NCBI RefSeq assembly: GCF_030068455.1
Contig: NZ_JAQOSQ010000008.1
Coordinates: forward strand, 1-64,000
DNA: 64,000 bases
Reading direction: 5' to 3'
From: Roseofilum casamattae BLCC-M143
GTDB taxonomy: Bacteria; Cyanobacteriota; Cyanobacteriia; Cyanobacteriales; Desertifilaceae
Below the pieces are notes generated by a model. The model was given only the letters and a program-made list of their open reading frames with translations, was not told the origin of the DNA and searched no databases. The translations under genes and the position numbers were made by a program. This document shows, piece by piece, positions 1 to 10,071 of this stretch; the stretch's first letter is position 1, and every line of letters starts with the position of its first letter.

Positions 1-1
1 C

Positions 2-427
2 TCGGTTTATGTCATTGGCCTGCGCCTTGACCCGAAACAGAAGAAACAAAAGAGCGATGATGATTTTCTGATTATCATCACTGACCATGACCCCCATACC
101 GCTTTGGCCGACTATGGTCGTCGTTGGGGCATTGAAACCCTCTTTGGGGCACTCAAGACTCGAGGATTTTGCCTAGAATCGACTCATTTTACTGATAACG
201 AGCGTCTGTCTAAGCTTCTGGCTCTTTTAGCTCTGGCCTTTGTCTGGGCGATGAAAGCCGGAATCTGGCGACATGCTCAAAAGCCAATTCGTATCATTCT
301 GGCTCATGGTCGCCGTGCCCATAGCCTATTTCGTTATGGTTTCGACCTCCTGCGCCGCTTTTTCATTGACCCGCTCTCTTTTTCTGACTCTCTCTTTCAG
401 CCCATACAACTTTTGTCCTGTACTTAG
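2..427 (+). mobile_element. IS4-type transposase, C-terminal part (runs off left edge)
   Basis: The frame is open from the first bases of the window to a TAG at 425-427, so this is the 3' part of a longer gene. The residues from Tyr-Gly-Arg-Arg through Ile-Glu to Leu-Lys (about 112-160) match the Y-(2)R-(3)E-(6)K signature of IS4-family DDE transposases, with the Glu as the last catalytic acid. Such enzymes cut and rejoin the ends of their own insertion sequence. Immediately downstream the stop codon overlaps the stop of a minus-strand ORF, so the right end of the element probably lies near 420-450. I cannot see its partner inverted repeat or target duplication. Whether the full copy is active cannot be judged. 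Confidence 0.85.
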
Positions 428-966
428 ATCCAAGGATTAAATCCACCTTTAATGCCTTGCTGTGCTTCTTTATGGTGAGTCTGAAAACGGTCAATACATG
501 CGCTATCGAATTTCAGCAGTTGCGCATACGATCGCACTTTATCTTGAATCAATTTGCGATCGCGCCATTCCAAGCCTTTAAACCGCTCGTCTCGACTATC
601 TCCAAAAATGGCATAGTATGGCGCAAACAAGGTTGACTCTAAGAGAATTAAATTGAAGGAAAATCGATGTTCTGTTTCCTGAATTTGTCTTCTTACTTTG
701 AGCTTTAATTCTTCAAAGTTGGTAACGATCCGCGAGTCGATATCGGTCAATCGATCGCCATCTTTCCGATCGTCTAAAATACGATTGATTGAATCTTGCC
801 ACTCCTCTAGCCAAGTCAACTTTAACCGTTTTTTCTCTGTGTTTGACTCCATTTGAAGATCTGTGAGTACCAAATGATACTCAAAACTATACATGAGCTG
901 AGTTTGAGATAAAGTTAATCCGAATGCTTGCACGACAATGAGAGAGGAGCGCGATCTTACTTCCAT
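424..966 (-). CDS. hypothetical protein, 3' end abutting the IS
   Basis: A 180-codon ORF that I do not recognise. It is rich in charged residues with predicted helical stretches (for example the Trp-Leu-Glu-Glu-Trp and Lys-Leu-Lys-Val-Arg-Arg segments) and shows no signal peptide or membrane segment. Internal ATG codons at residues 26 and 39 are alternative starts. Its stop codon overlaps the transposase stop by four bases on the opposite strand. The last residues may therefore be encoded by the end of the insertion sequence, and the original C-terminus may have been lost. Confidence that it is expressed is moderate. Confidence 0.5.
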   Translation of the reverse strand: MEVRSRSSLIVVQAFGLTLSQTQLMYSFEYHLVLTDLQMESNTEKKRLKLTWLEEWQDSINRILDDRKDGDRLTDIDSRIVTNFEELKLKVRRQIQETEHRFSFNLILLESTLFAPYYAIFGDSRDERFKGLEWRDRKLIQDKVRSYAQLLKFDSACIDRFQTHHKEAQQGIKGGFNPWI

Positions 967-1076
967 TACACATTATCAGGATAAGCAACATGACACAATG
1001 GGACGTTTATCCGTATTTATTGTGTAGATATGGAGTGGAGCGATCGCAATTTCGCCCCCCATTTACTCCCTCAGTG

Positions 1077-1583
1077 TCAGATTCGCGATCGTGCAGCCAG
1101 TTGTGGCAAACTGGAAGCGACAATACGACAAATACGCCAGTCTGGCTGAACCCGCGCGCCCATCTCTTCGTAAAAGGCGATCGCCGACTCATTCCAGTCC
1201 AATACGCTCCACTCAAAGCGCCCGCAACCCTCTTCCAGAGCAATTTTGGCCAAACGAGCAAACAGAGCCGTACCAATGCCTCGGCGGCGAAATTCGGGCA
1301 GGACAAAGAGATCCTCTAAATACAATCCCGGTTGTGCCAAAAACGTGGAATAGTTATAGAAAAAGAGCGCAAAGCCAGCCGGTTCTCCGTCCCAGAGTGC
1401 AATCAAGGCATCGGCATACGGCCGGGAACCGAACAGATGCTCTTCCAAAGCTGCCTCAGTGGCAACGACTTCATGAGATAATCGTTCGTATTCAGCTAAT
1501 GTATTAATTAACTGCAACAGCAGCGGTACGTCATTAACTACTGCGGGACGAATGTGCAGTTTCGAATTGGCATTGGAAGTCAT
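1077..1583 (-). CDS. GNAT family N-acetyltransferase
   Basis: A 168-residue single-domain GNAT protein that would transfer acetyl from acetyl-CoA to an amine. Motif A, the acetyl-CoA loop, is the RRRGIG stretch near residue 100, after the Leu-Glu-Asp-Leu-Phe-Val strand. Motif B is the DWNESAIAFYEEMGA segment near residue 130. The overall pattern resembles the spermidine/diamine acetyltransferase (SSAT-like) branch, but the substrate cannot be read from the sequence. It starts 8 bases after the pgi stop on the same strand, so the two are probably cotranscribed. Confidence 0.88.
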   Translation of the reverse strand: MTSNANSKLHIRPAVVNDVPLLLQLINTLAEYERLSHEVVATEAALEEHLFGSRPYADALIALWDGEPAGFALFFYNYSTFLAQPGLYLEDLFVLPEFRRRGIGTALFARLAKIALEEGCGRFEWSVLDWNESAIAFYEEMGARVQPDWRICRIVASSLPQLAARSRI

Positions 1584-1591
1584 GGAAAAAC

Positions 1592-3187
1592 CTATCTCTT
1601 AGCCGTAACTTTCAGCTCAGCCGGTTGCGCGAGATTCCCTTCTACAGTAACTCCGCGATTATTCGCAGCTAAATGGCGGATAATTTTATAGATAAACTCA
1701 ATTTGCTCGGTGGTATCAGCCGCTGTCGCTAATTCCACCAGAGATAAGGGCCGTTGAGCTTCTTGCAGAGCGGCTACCACTTTAGTCTGCAACTGCAATA
1801 CTCCTGCTGCGGCTTTCTTACCCGCTTCAACTCCCGGTTGATGATAGGCATTGATATTCACCAAGGTGGCATACAACCCAACGGCCCGCTCGTACAAGGC
1901 AATTAATGCACCGACCGTGCGTTCGTTCACCTCGGGAATAGTTACGGTCACTGAATCTCGGTTATTCTCATAGAGAGCTTGGCGAGTCCCTTGCAACAGT
2001 CCGGATAAATAGTCGCCACAGGTCACTCCCGGTTCCACTTCTGGAGAACCACCATCGCGGTCTTTCAGTACTTCAATAAACGTCATAAAGAAATTGGGAA
2101 CGCCTTCGCGCAACTGCTGCACGTAAGCATGTTGATCCGTCGAGCCTTTATTCCCGTAAACTGCAATTCCTTGATAGACCGTATTTCCAGCTAAGTCTTT
2201 TTCTTTACCCAAGGACTCCATCACCAGTTGTTGCAAATAGCGACTGAAGAGCAACAAACTGTCTTTGTAGGGAAGTACGACCATATCTTTTTCCCCTTTA
2301 CCATTACCGGCAAAATACCAAGCTAAAGCGAGGAGAGCGGCGGGGTTTTGTTTCAGTTCTGGGATGCGAGTCGCTTCGTCCATCTCTTTTGCTCCGGCGA
2401 GCATCTGATGGATATCAATGCCTTGCAGAGCGGCGGGAAGCAGTCCGACAGCAGAAAGTTCCGAGGTGCGTCCTCCCACCCAGTCGTGCATGGGGAAAGC
2501 GGCTAACCATCCTTCTGCTTTTGCCATGTTCTCCAGTTTGCTGTCATGACCGGTGATGGCGACAAAATGGGGGCCGTGGGGGATATTGGCGGCCGCGTAG
2601 GCGGCTTTCGCTTCGATCGCCCCATTGCGGGTTTCTGGAGTTCCCCCAGACTTAGAAATAACCAGCACCAGAGTGGATGAGAGTTTATCCCGTAAGGGCG
2701 CTAGAGTGCGATCGATCCCCGTTGGATCGGTATTGTCAAGGAAGTGAATGTTAAGATTTGGGACGACTGGAGCTAAGGCTTCCGCTACAAATTGGGGCCC
2801 CAGAGCCGATCCGCCAATCCCAATGGAGAGAATATCGGTAAATTTGGGAGCATTGGGAGGTTTAATTTCTCCGGAATGGATCTTAGTAGCAAAAGTATCG
2901 ATCGCTGCTAAAGTATCCTTAATTTCTGCTTTTAGTTGCCCGTTCGGGGCCAGGTCGGCATCGCGCAACCAATAATGACCGACCATGCGTCCCTCATCGG
3001 GGTTCGCGATCGCCCCAGCTTCGAGTTTCTCCATTTCGGCGAACGCTTTGTCAAATTTAGGTTGCATCTCGCTGACAAAGCGATCGTCAAATCTCATCCG
3101 ACTGATGTCGAGATAAAATCCCAGGCCATCGTGAGCGTACAGCCAATCTTGATAGCGTTGCCAGAGGCTTGCTGCATCCATAACCAA
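1592..3187 (-). CDS. pgi: glucose-6-phosphate isomerase
   Basis: This cytosolic enzyme interconverts glucose 6-phosphate and fructose 6-phosphate in glycolysis, gluconeogenesis and the oxidative pentose phosphate pathway. At 531 residues it has the usual length for cyanobacterial Pgi. The sugar-phosphate isomerase (SIS) signatures are present: GIGGSALGP near residue 125 and [12 protein letters not shown] near residue 180. It shares its strand with pgk, which lies about 300 bases upstream, and it is followed closely by the GNAT gene. The start is the ATG at 3187, which fits the conserved N-terminus. Confidence 0.97.
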   Translation of the reverse strand: MVMDAASLWQRYQDWLYAHDGLGFYLDISRMRFDDRFVSEMQPKFDKAFAEMEKLEAGAIANPDEGRMVGHYWLRDADLAPNGQLKAEIKDTLAAIDTFATKIHSGEIKPPNAPKFTDILSIGIGGSALGPQFVAEALAPVVPNLNIHFLDNTDPTGIDRTLAPLRDKLSSTLVLVISKSGGTPETRNGAIEAKAAYAAANIPHGPHFVAITGHDSKLENMAKAEGWLAAFPMHDWVGGRTSELSAVGLLPAALQGIDIHQMLAGAKEMDEATRIPELKQNPAALLALAWYFAGNGKGEKDMVVLPYKDSLLLFSRYLQQLVMESLGKEKDLAGNTVYQGIAVYGNKGSTDQHAYVQQLREGVPNFFMTFIEVLKDRDGGSPEVEPGVTCGDYLSGLLQGTRQALYENNRDSVTVTIPEVNERTVGALIALYERAVGLYATLVNINAYHQPGVEAGKKAAAGVLQLQTKVVAALQEAQRPLSLVELATAADTTEQIEFIYKIIRHLAANNRGVTVEGNLAQPAELKVTAKR

Positions 3188-3357
3188 TCTCCAAAGGGTT
3201 TAGCCATCTTGGCGATCGCCAAGATCGTTTTCTCGAGAGCGATCGCATTTTTTTTTGACCGAAACTCTCTCCTAGACGAGGATAGCGTTTCCAGTTTCTG
3301 CTGTGGGGATAATGCGGAAAAATTTTAATAATTCTGAGTGGTTAAGTGGGGGGTCTC

Positions 3358-3422
3358 AGAAACCGGGTTTGGAGATTTTACCTCAACCCGAAGTTACATC
3401 GGTTGCACCAAACCCGGTTTCT
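3358..3422. repeat. inverted repeat of AGAAACCGGGTTTGG with 35-base loop
   Basis: In the 297-base gap between pgk and pgi, the arm AGAAACCGGGTTTGG (3358-3372) is repeated exactly as its reverse complement at 3408-3422. Related AGAAACC(N)GGTTTCT palindromes occur at 52581 and 62987, so this looks like a dispersed palindromic repeat. It could fold in the pgk transcript, but no T-run follows on the minus strand, so I do not call it a terminator. Nothing else recognisable was seen in the gap. Confidence 0.75.
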
Positions 3423-3484
3423 CGCCTCATATTAGAGGGTTCCCCTGCACTTATCCAAAACTGAGGTTATCTTAGGGAGAGGAA

Positions 3485-4687
3485 TTAAGCTTCGTCGAGA
3501 GCGGCAATACCGGGAAGTTCCTTACCTTCGAGCAACTCTAAGCTCGCACCACCACCGGTAGAAATATGGCTCATTTGGTCGGCAACGCCCACTTTTTCGA
3601 CCGCCGCAACCGAGTCACCGCCACCGATAATGGTCGAGGCGCCAGTTTTCGTTAAATCTGCCAGAGAACGAGCGATCGCCTCAGTTCCAGCCGCAAACTT
3701 ATCAAACTCGAACACGCCCATGGGCCCGTTCCAGATCGCAGTCTTACAGTCGGCTAATGCCTCTTGGAAGACTTTCACCGAGTCGGGGCCGATGTCGAGT
3801 CCCATCCAACCGTCGGGAATAGCATCGATACTAACGGTTTGCGAGTTGGCATCCGCAGCAAACTTATCCGCAACGACAACATCGGTTGGCAATAACAGAG
3901 CCACGCCTTTCTCTTTAGCTTTCGCTTCGAGAGATTTTGCCAAATCTAGCTTATCTTCTTCGACTAAAGACTTGCCGACGCTAATGCCGCGCGCTTTGTA
4001 GAAGGTGAAGATCATGCCGCCGCCGATCAAAAGCTTGTCGCACTTATCGAGCAAGGTTTCGATGACGCCAATTTTGCTGGACACCTTAGAACCGCCAATA
4101 ATAGCAGCCAGAGGACGTTGGGGAGCTTCGATCGCAGCTTGCAAGTATTGCAGCTCTTTCTCGATCAAAAATCCGGCAACGGAAGGACTCAGATACTTGG
4201 TGACTCCTTCAGTAGAACCATGGGCACGGTGAGCGGTTCCAAACGCATCATTCACATACAGATCGGCAACCGAAGCCAGTTGTTTGGCAAAATCAGGGTC
4301 GTTGCTTTCTTCTCCAGCATTGAAGCGTACGTTCTCGAGCAAGATGACATCGCCATTTTCCATCTTTGCTACAGCAGCAGCAACCTCAGGACCGACACAA
4401 TCATCGGTTTTTGCTACCGGTTTGCCCAGAAGTTCCGATAACCTGGCAGCCACTGGGGTTAAACGCATGGACTCGTTCACTTTCCCTTTCGGGCGACCGA
4501 AGTGGGAGGTTAAGATGACCTTAGCGCCCTTGCCGGTCAAGTCCTGAATCGTAGGCAGAGCGGCGCGGATGCGAGTATCGTCAGAGATAGAGCCATCGTC
4601 GATGGGAACGTTAAAATCCGCCCGCATTAAGACTTTCTTTCCAGAAACGTCGGAAGCCGACAAGTTTGCTATCGTTTTCTTGGGCAC
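3485..4687 (-). CDS. pgk: phosphoglycerate kinase
   Basis: It catalyses reversible phosphoryl transfer between 1,3-bisphosphoglycerate and ADP. In a cyanobacterium it serves both glycolysis and the Calvin cycle. The 400-residue length is standard. The N-terminal signature [14 protein letters not shown] is present, as are the substrate loop TSHFGRPKG, the nucleotide-side GGGMIFTF, and the C-terminal [11 protein letters not shown] glycine loop. Translation starts at a GTG (4687), preceded by a strong AGGAGG about nine bases upstream. The gene is divergent from the UspA gene. Confidence 0.97.
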   Translation of the reverse strand: MPKKTIANLSASDVSGKKVLMRADFNVPIDDGSISDDTRIRAALPTIQDLTGKGAKVILTSHFGRPKGKVNESMRLTPVAARLSELLGKPVAKTDDCVGPEVAAAVAKMENGDVILLENVRFNAGEESNDPDFAKQLASVADLYVNDAFGTAHRAHGSTEGVTKYLSPSVAGFLIEKELQYLQAAIEAPQRPLAAIIGGSKVSSKIGVIETLLDKCDKLLIGGGMIFTFYKARGISVGKSLVEEDKLDLAKSLEAKAKEKGVALLLPTDVVVADKFAADANSQTVSIDAIPDGWMGLDIGPDSVKVFQEALADCKTAIWNGPMGVFEFDKFAAGTEAIARSLADLTKTGASTIIGGGDSVAAVEKVGVADQMSHISTGGGASLELLEGKELPGIAALDEA

Positions 4688-4781
4688 AGGAATAAACCTC
4701 CTTAAATAAAGTTGTTACTTATGTTTGTTATTGCCACATCGTCCACATTGTATCGGAGTCCGTGTCTTGGAGGTAAGACCG

Positions 4782-5192
4782 ATGTTTAATACTGTTCTAT
4801 TTCCGATTAATCAAAGCCAAGAAACCTTGGATGCGACTGAGGTTGTTATGAATATCGTGCAGAAGTATGGCTCGACGTTAATTCTCTTGTCCGTACTCGA
4901 GGAGAGTCCTTCCGCAGAGGGCGAAGCACCAGAGCCGATGACCTCTCACGATCGCGTTGCCGAACTGCTCGAGAAAGTGAAGGCGGGATTTTCTAAGAAT
5001 GGCATTGAAGCCAAAACTATAGAGCTGAAAGGAAAACCGGCGTTTACGATCTGCGATGTTGCGGATGAGGAAGAGGTGGGTTTGATTATTATGGGCAGTC
5101 GCGGTATGGGTTTGACCGATGAGGGATCGAAGGATAGCATTACTAATCAGGTGATTAATCTGTCTCCTTGTCCCGTACTCATTGTTCCCTAG
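4782..5192 (+). CDS. universal stress protein (UspA family)
   Basis: A single UspA domain of 136 residues. The nucleotide-binding loop GSRGMGLTDEGS near the C-terminus fits the ATP-binding G-2x-G-9x-G(S/T) pattern, which points to an ATP-binding Usp. I chose the ATG at 4782 over an upstream start because GGAGGT sits 7 bases before it and the conserved fold begins at FNTVLFPI. The TAG stop overlaps the GTG start of rbgA by one base (TAGTG), so the two genes are likely translationally coupled. Confidence 0.9.
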   Translation: MFNTVLFPINQSQETLDATEVVMNIVQKYGSTLILLSVLEESPSAEGEAPEPMTSHDRVAELLEKVKAGFSKNGIEAKTIELKGKPAFTICDVADEEEVGLIIMGSRGMGLTDEGSKDSITNQVINLSPCPVLIVP

Positions 5193-6055
5193 TGTCGAAA
5201 AACAATATCGCGATCCAATGGTATCCCGGGCATATTGCCAAAGCAGAACGCGCTCTAACCGAGCAACTCAAGCGCGTGGATGTGGTGTTTGATGTTCGGG
5301 ATATTCGCATTCCCCACGCGACTCATCACCCGAATTTAGATCGGTGGGTGGGAAATCGCGGACGGGTTTTGGTGCTCAACCGCATGGATACGGTCTCTCG
5401 GGAGATTCAACAGGGTTGGAAACAGTGGTTTCTCGATCGCGGCGAGACTCCTTATTTGACTAATGCTAAGTTGGGTAAAGGGATCGCTCAAGTGCAAAAA
5501 GCGGCGATCGCGGCTGGAGCGCCGATGAATGAAAAACGGCGCTCTCGCGGCATGTTACCCCGGCCGGTGCGCGCTGTGGTTGTCGGCTTCCCAAATGTGG
5601 GCAAATCGGCATTAATTAATCGATTATTAAAGCGGAAAGTGGTAGAAAGTGCAGCCCGTCCGGGAGTGACTCGCCAGTTGCGCTGGATTAAGATTTCGCC
5701 GGAGATTGAGTTATTGGATGCTCCGGGAGTGATTCCTTCCTTATTAGAGAATCAAGATAATGCAGTGAAGCTCGCCATTTGCGATGATATTGGCAGCGCC
5801 AGTTACGATAATCAAAGAGTTGCTATTGGTTTGCTCGAGCATCTCGAGGAGCTGAGCGAGCAAATTAATAGTTGGGAGAAGTTGCGATCGCGATACGAGA
5901 TCGATCCGGCCGGCTATTCTAGCGAAGATTACTTACATGCCCTCGCCAAAGAGAAACACCTCGGAGACCTAGAACGCGCCGCCTGTCAACTTCTGAGCGA
6001 TTTTCGTAAAGGAAATCTGGGCGCTCTCCCCCTGGAGTTACCGCCTCAGTTCTAG
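5192..6055 (+). CDS. rbgA: ribosome biogenesis GTPase YlqF/RbgA
   Basis: A circularly permuted GTPase that assists late 50S ribosomal subunit assembly. The family's G4-G5-G1-G2-G3 order is visible: LNRMD (G4 variant) near residue 65, GFPNVGKSAL (G1) near residue 130, then DAPG (G3) near residue 175. The N-terminal IQWYPGHIAKA segment is typical of RbgA. The GTG at 5192, which overlaps the uspA stop, gives 287 residues, the usual length. A TTG eight codons earlier is less likely because it lies inside uspA. Confidence 0.93.
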   Translation: MSKNNIAIQWYPGHIAKAERALTEQLKRVDVVFDVRDIRIPHATHHPNLDRWVGNRGRVLVLNRMDTVSREIQQGWKQWFLDRGETPYLTNAKLGKGIAQVQKAAIAAGAPMNEKRRSRGMLPRPVRAVVVGFPNVGKSALINRLLKRKVVESAARPGVTRQLRWIKISPEIELLDAPGVIPSLLENQDNAVKLAICDDIGSASYDNQRVAIGLLEHLEELSEQINSWEKLRSRYEIDPAGYSSEDYLHALAKEKHLGDLERAACQLLSDFRKGNLGALPLELPPQF

Positions 6056-6207
6056 GAGCGTGACGGTGGAGCAAACGATAGTAGGGGCGGTTGATTGGCG
6101 ATGGGGAACTAAGTACTTATGAGAATTGGGGGAGAAATATAACAAAAGACTACATAATATAACAGCACCCTCTCGCCCTTTTCCTCTCACTCGGAAACAG
6201 ACATCTC

Positions 6208-8442
6208 ATGGCCGATCGGTTGTCTCATAACTCTAAAACTATCCCCTTACAAATTTTTATCCTGATTCCCTTCGTTCTGCCTATTCTAATCATCATGGGA
6301 CTGACGGGAATCATTGGACTGCGTAGCGATCGCGAACCGATCGAAAAATTAGCGATCGCGTGGATGTCGGAAGTGAGTGACGGTGTCGCTGCCAAGCTTG
6401 CTGATGACTTAGCGCTTCCGGAACGCATTCTTAATTCTTCTGAACGTCTATTTTTGGATTCCCTAAATCCTACAGTAGCTCGCAATCGAATGCATACTTT
6501 TATTAAAGACTTTCGCTCTATTGAAGGAATTTACCTCGCCGCAGAAGGCAATGGAGACTTCTACGCTGCTTTTCGCAATGTTCGAGGTCAAGATATTTTT
6601 CAGCAGGCAGATTCGCAGACTGAATACCGCCTAACATCTTACCCTTTAGACTCGTCAGAGAGCAAAGACACGGAATCCCCGCTCGAGATTTCTACGACTC
6701 CTTATAATGTTCGTCAATTGTCTTGGTATCGAGAGACATTGCAGAGTCCAACAATGAGGATCGAGCGGTTAAAGCGATGGGCAGAAGACGATATAATTCA
6801 CATGCAGCTCTCTCGGTCTTTTTTCGATGCTGAGAATCAACCCATTGGTGCCGGACGAATTGATGTTAATCTCAACTCGTTTGTCAGGTATCTCCAGGAG
6901 CTGGATCTGGAATTTTCCGGTCAGTTATTTATTCTCGATACTGAAGGAAATCTGTTAGCTAGCTCTCATGGAGAAGAGAACGGACAAGAGTCGATTTCTC
7001 CCAAACTCCTGAATCGGCTGCAGCAACAAGCAAACGGCGATCGCATCGACTCCGAGAACATGGCGATCGACAAGCAACAAAATGACTGGATATTGACCGT
7101 ACCTTATCAATTTTCAGGAGGCGATCGCTGGTGGATTGCTACAGTTATTTCTGAAGAGGTTGTTTTCCAGGAATTCAATCTCCACTTCCGCAACAAACTA
7201 TTGCTGAATTTAGGGGTTCTATGTTTGGCGATCGCCTTAGGTAGTTTCGCGATTTATCGAGTGACTTCCGTGCTGAACCAATTAACTCAAAATTCGGAAT
7301 TAGTCATGCAAGGCGAAACGGGAGTTACATTTAAGCGTAAAACAATTGTTGATGAGCTGCAACGATCGATCGATATCTCGCAAAATGTGAATCAATATTG
7401 GACGAACACATTTCAAGAATTGCAAGAGGAAAATAACCGTTTATCGGATAAAGTCGCAGCGGGAGCTAACTTACTTGTTGAAGCGATTGAAAAGGCTGAT
7501 GTTGCTAATATTAAATTGCAGCGATCGCAGTCCCTCCTTGCCAGCGTGATTAATAGTTCGATGGATGGCATTATGGCCTTTGAGTCCGTGCGCAATACTC
7601 ATGAAGAGATCGTTGATTTTCGCTGGATTGTAAGCAACCAAATCGTATGTGATTTTTTCGGTTTGGAGGTAAAACAATTGGTTGGAAAGTATTGGTTACA
7701 AGAAATTACTAGTTCCAATCTGGTCGGATTATTTGAAAATTACGTGAATGTTGTCGAAACGGGACGGAGTTTAGAGCTAGAGTTTCCTTACGATGGTCGC
7801 GGCGATCGCTTTTGGTTTCATCTGATTGGCGTTAAACTTGGCGACGGTCTATCGGTGAATATTCGGGATATTACTGACCGGAAAAAATCGGTATTTGAAT
7901 TGCGGAAAATGCTGGATGAAGTCCACGAACTGGCAAATACGGATGGCTTAACTAAAGTGGCTAACCGCCGTCAATTTGATGAATCTTTAACTCAAGAATG
8001 GCTGCGACTCCAGCGCGATCGTTTACCGTTATCTTTGATTTTGTGCGATGTGGATTATTTTAAGTTCTATAATGATACTTACGGCCATCAAGCCGGAGAT
8101 GATTGTTTGATCCAGGTTGCCGCATCCATTCAAAATTCAGTACGGCGTTCTAGCGATCTCGTCGCTCGTTATGGAGGAGAAGAGTTTGTGGTTCTTCTAC
8201 CCAATACTTCGGAAGAAGGCGCTATTGTGGTTGCCCAGTTAATTCAATCTAAAATCGAACGCTTAAACATTCCCCATCAATCTTCAAAAGTTAGCTCTTC
8301 AGTCACCATGAGTTTAGGAGTATCTACGTTAATTCCGAGTCCGGAATTGTCTAAAGAGCGCTTAGTAACTCTTGCTGATGAAGCATTATATTTAGCAAAA
8401 CAACAGGGAAGAAATCAATTTGTGTTTAAGTCCTCAGATTGA
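6208..8442 (+). CDS. membrane diguanylate cyclase (sensor-HAMP-PAS-GGDEF)
   Basis: It synthesises cyclic di-GMP from two GTP. A transmembrane helix at about residues 12-36 is followed by a periplasmic sensor of roughly 290 residues with a Cache-like pattern. A second helix lies near 330-352 (NLGVLCLAIALGSFAIY), followed by a HAMP-like linker and coiled coil, a PAS domain near 445-560, and a C-terminal GGDEF domain from about residue 578. The active site is intact as RYGGEEF. An RSSD sits five residues before it and matches the RxxD inhibitory I-site, implying product feedback. No EAL domain is present. The sensed ligand is unknown. It is convergent with the methyltransferase genes. Confidence 0.93.
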   Translation: MADRLSHNSKTIPLQIFILIPFVLPILIIMGLTGIIGLRSDREPIEKLAIAWMSEVSDGVAAKLADDLALPERILNSSERLFLDSLNPTVARNRMHTFIKDFRSIEGIYLAAEGNGDFYAAFRNVRGQDIFQQADSQTEYRLTSYPLDSSESKDTESPLEISTTPYNVRQLSWYRETLQSPTMRIERLKRWAEDDIIHMQLSRSFFDAENQPIGAGRIDVNLNSFVRYLQELDLEFSGQLFILDTEGNLLASSHGEENGQESISPKLLNRLQQQANGDRIDSENMAIDKQQNDWILTVPYQFSGGDRWWIATVISEEVVFQEFNLHFRNKLLLNLGVLCLAIALGSFAIYRVTSVLNQLTQNSELVMQGETGVTFKRKTIVDELQRSIDISQNVNQYWTNTFQELQEENNRLSDKVAAGANLLVEAIEKADVANIKLQRSQSLLASVINSSMDGIMAFESVRNTHEEIVDFRWIVSNQIVCDFFGLEVKQLVGKYWLQEITSSNLVGLFENYVNVVETGRSLELEFPYDGRGDRFWFHLIGVKLGDGLSVNIRDITDRKKSVFELRKMLDEVHELANTDGLTKVANRRQFDESLTQEWLRLQRDRLPLSLILCDVDYFKFYNDTYGHQAGDDCLIQVAASIQNSVRRSSDLVARYGGEEFVVLLPNTSEEGAIVVAQLIQSKIERLNIPHQSSKVSSSVTMSLGVSTLIPSPELSKERLVTLADEALYLAKQQGRNQFVFKSSD

Positions 8443-8466
8443 TTAATTTGGCAGCCAATTATTTCA

Positions 8467-9117
8467 TTAGTTAAGCTTCCAGACTGTAATTAAAAATAAG
8501 GGAAATAAATTAGTAACTAGAGGAACAAACTGGCGGCGTATGGGAGAAAAACCCGTGGCGCGCAGGTAGGTTTCGACTTCATACCCGGTATGGTAGTGGT
8601 CGATGGGTTTTTCGATATTGAAGAGCGATCGCAATCCTTGATAGATCCAGTTTTCGGTTGGCAAGGAGGTAATTAATACCCCATTTGGTTTTAACCAAGA
8701 TTTGAGCGCTTCTACTGGAGGCGATAACTCTTGGAAATGTTCGAGAACGTCCGCCGCAATAATGGCATCAAACTGTTGGGGAGCGAGCTGCACTTGCTTG
8801 ATATCTTGTTTGATGATTTCAATATTCGGGAGCTGATATTGGGCAATGACTTGCCGCACTTCTCGATCTTCTAAATCGAGGAAATAAACTTGCTTAAACT
8901 CTTGAGATAAAGTGGGGAGAAACACGCCACCTCCTCCACCAAAATCCATACATTTCTCGCGTTCGATGGGGGCATGTTGTAGTGCTGTATAGATTAGTTT
9001 TAGCCGCATCCAAAAGAGCGATCGCACTACGAAAATGTTGGAATAATATAGGGTTGGAATGCGATCGTTGTCTGTCGCAATCTGTTGCAAAAAATCTGGT
9101 TCTATGGTAATAAACAC
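8467..9117 (-). CDS. class I SAM-dependent methyltransferase
   Basis: A 216-residue protein with the Rossmann-fold methyltransferase core. The SAM-binding glycine loop is MDFGGGGGVFLP near residue 58. The acidic strand end follows (FLDLEDRE), then motif IV as IIAADVLEHF and the post-motif Lys-Pro-Asn-Gly-Val-Leu-Ile. The substrate is not evident. It lies 4 bases downstream of a second methyltransferase on the same strand, so they form a two-gene unit that may modify a surface sugar or lipid. Confidence 0.85.
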   Translation of the reverse strand: MFITIEPDFLQQIATDNDRIPTLYYSNIFVVRSLFWMRLKLIYTALQHAPIEREKCMDFGGGGGVFLPTLSQEFKQVYFLDLEDREVRQVIAQYQLPNIEIIKQDIKQVQLAPQQFDAIIAADVLEHFQELSPPVEALKSWLKPNGVLITSLPTENWIYQGLRSLFNIEKPIDHYHTGYEVETYLRATGFSPIRRQFVPLVTNLFPLFLITVWKLN

Positions 9118-9121
9118 GGCC

Positions 9122-9973
9122 TTATTTTTTTTGATAAATTTGAAGAAGGATATCGGACGGACATTTCTGGATAAAGGGATAAATTAATAGAATTCCCAGA
9201 TACATGATTGCCGAGACAATCCAAGACGTAGAGCGATCCATGCGCAAGCGCTGCCACAATCCTTGCACTTTTACACTGTCTAGAGTTTTGCTCTCGAGTA
9301 GCTCGAATCCATATTGAGTCACGTATTGTTCTAAGTTATGGGGATTGACATAAATAAGATGGGGAAAGGCATATTCTTTTTGCCACATGCGATCCCAAGG
9401 TTTGGTATATCCAAGTTGGGCTAATTTTTCGGCAATCTTGAAGAATAGACCTTGACTATTGGGAATATTAATAATGAGTTTACCCGAAGCGGTTAAGGTG
9501 TGATGGCAGGCAGTAAAAATTGCCGGAAGATCGGGTAAATGCTCTAAAGAATCATTAAACGCGATCGCATCATAGGTTTCTCCCGCATCTAAACAATCGG
9601 GAAAATAGCCAATTTTAATCTTAAGTCCCCGCGCTTTGGCTTGCAATGCTACTGATTCTTCCGGTTCAATTCCCACCGCATCCATCCCTCGCTCTCCTGC
9701 CGCTTCGACAAACCATCCATAGGCACATCCCACATCACAAATCCGCAGGTTTTCTAGAGGGACATGAGCTTGTAAGGTATCTAAAATTATGTTAGAATTG
9801 CCAAGGCGCAGTTCGTTCAGACCTTCCTCGCGATTCTCCTCCACAATGAGTTCGGAATGTTCTGCGATCGCCGAACTAAAGTTAGATACCCATATATCGC
9901 AGTTAGTGCAGTATAGCAGTCCGGGCGATCGCCTAGACTCGAGAGTTGCTTGACAAACAGGACATTGATTCAT
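9122..9973 (-). CDS. zinc-ribbon class I SAM methyltransferase
   Basis: A 283-residue protein. The N-terminal CPVC...CTNC pairs (Cys4, Cys7, Cys22, Cys25) form a likely zinc ribbon. The SAM-binding core follows, with ICDVGCAYGWFVEAA near residue 77, GIEPEE as the acidic motif and AFNDSLEHLPD as motif IV. This layout is typical of methyltransferases in surface-polysaccharide clusters, but no glycosyltransferases are adjacent. A hydrophobic stretch near residue 255 (MYLGILLIYPFI) could be a membrane anchor. It is probably translated together with the next methyltransferase. Confidence 0.83.
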   Translation of the reverse strand: MNQCPVCQATLESRRSPGLLYCTNCDIWVSNFSSAIAEHSELIVEENREEGLNELRLGNSNIILDTLQAHVPLENLRICDVGCAYGWFVEAAGERGMDAVGIEPEESVALQAKARGLKIKIGYFPDCLDAGETYDAIAFNDSLEHLPDLPAIFTACHHTLTASGKLIINIPNSQGLFFKIAEKLAQLGYTKPWDRMWQKEYAFPHLIYVNPHNLEQYVTQYGFELLESKTLDSVKVQGLWQRLRMDRSTSWIVSAIMYLGILLIYPFIQKCPSDILLQIYQKK

Positions 9974-10071
9974 CAGTAGAGAGCAACATTTATGCTCTAA
10001 GGGATTAGTGGTTACCGATCGAATCGTACCAAACCCCGTTACTATCTCCTAGAAAATACGGTAACTTTCCT

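Noticed and set aside
990-1507. Plus-strand ORFs around the GNAT gene
   Set aside because: They lie opposite the GNAT coding sequence, and the translations are Arg/Pro-rich shadows.
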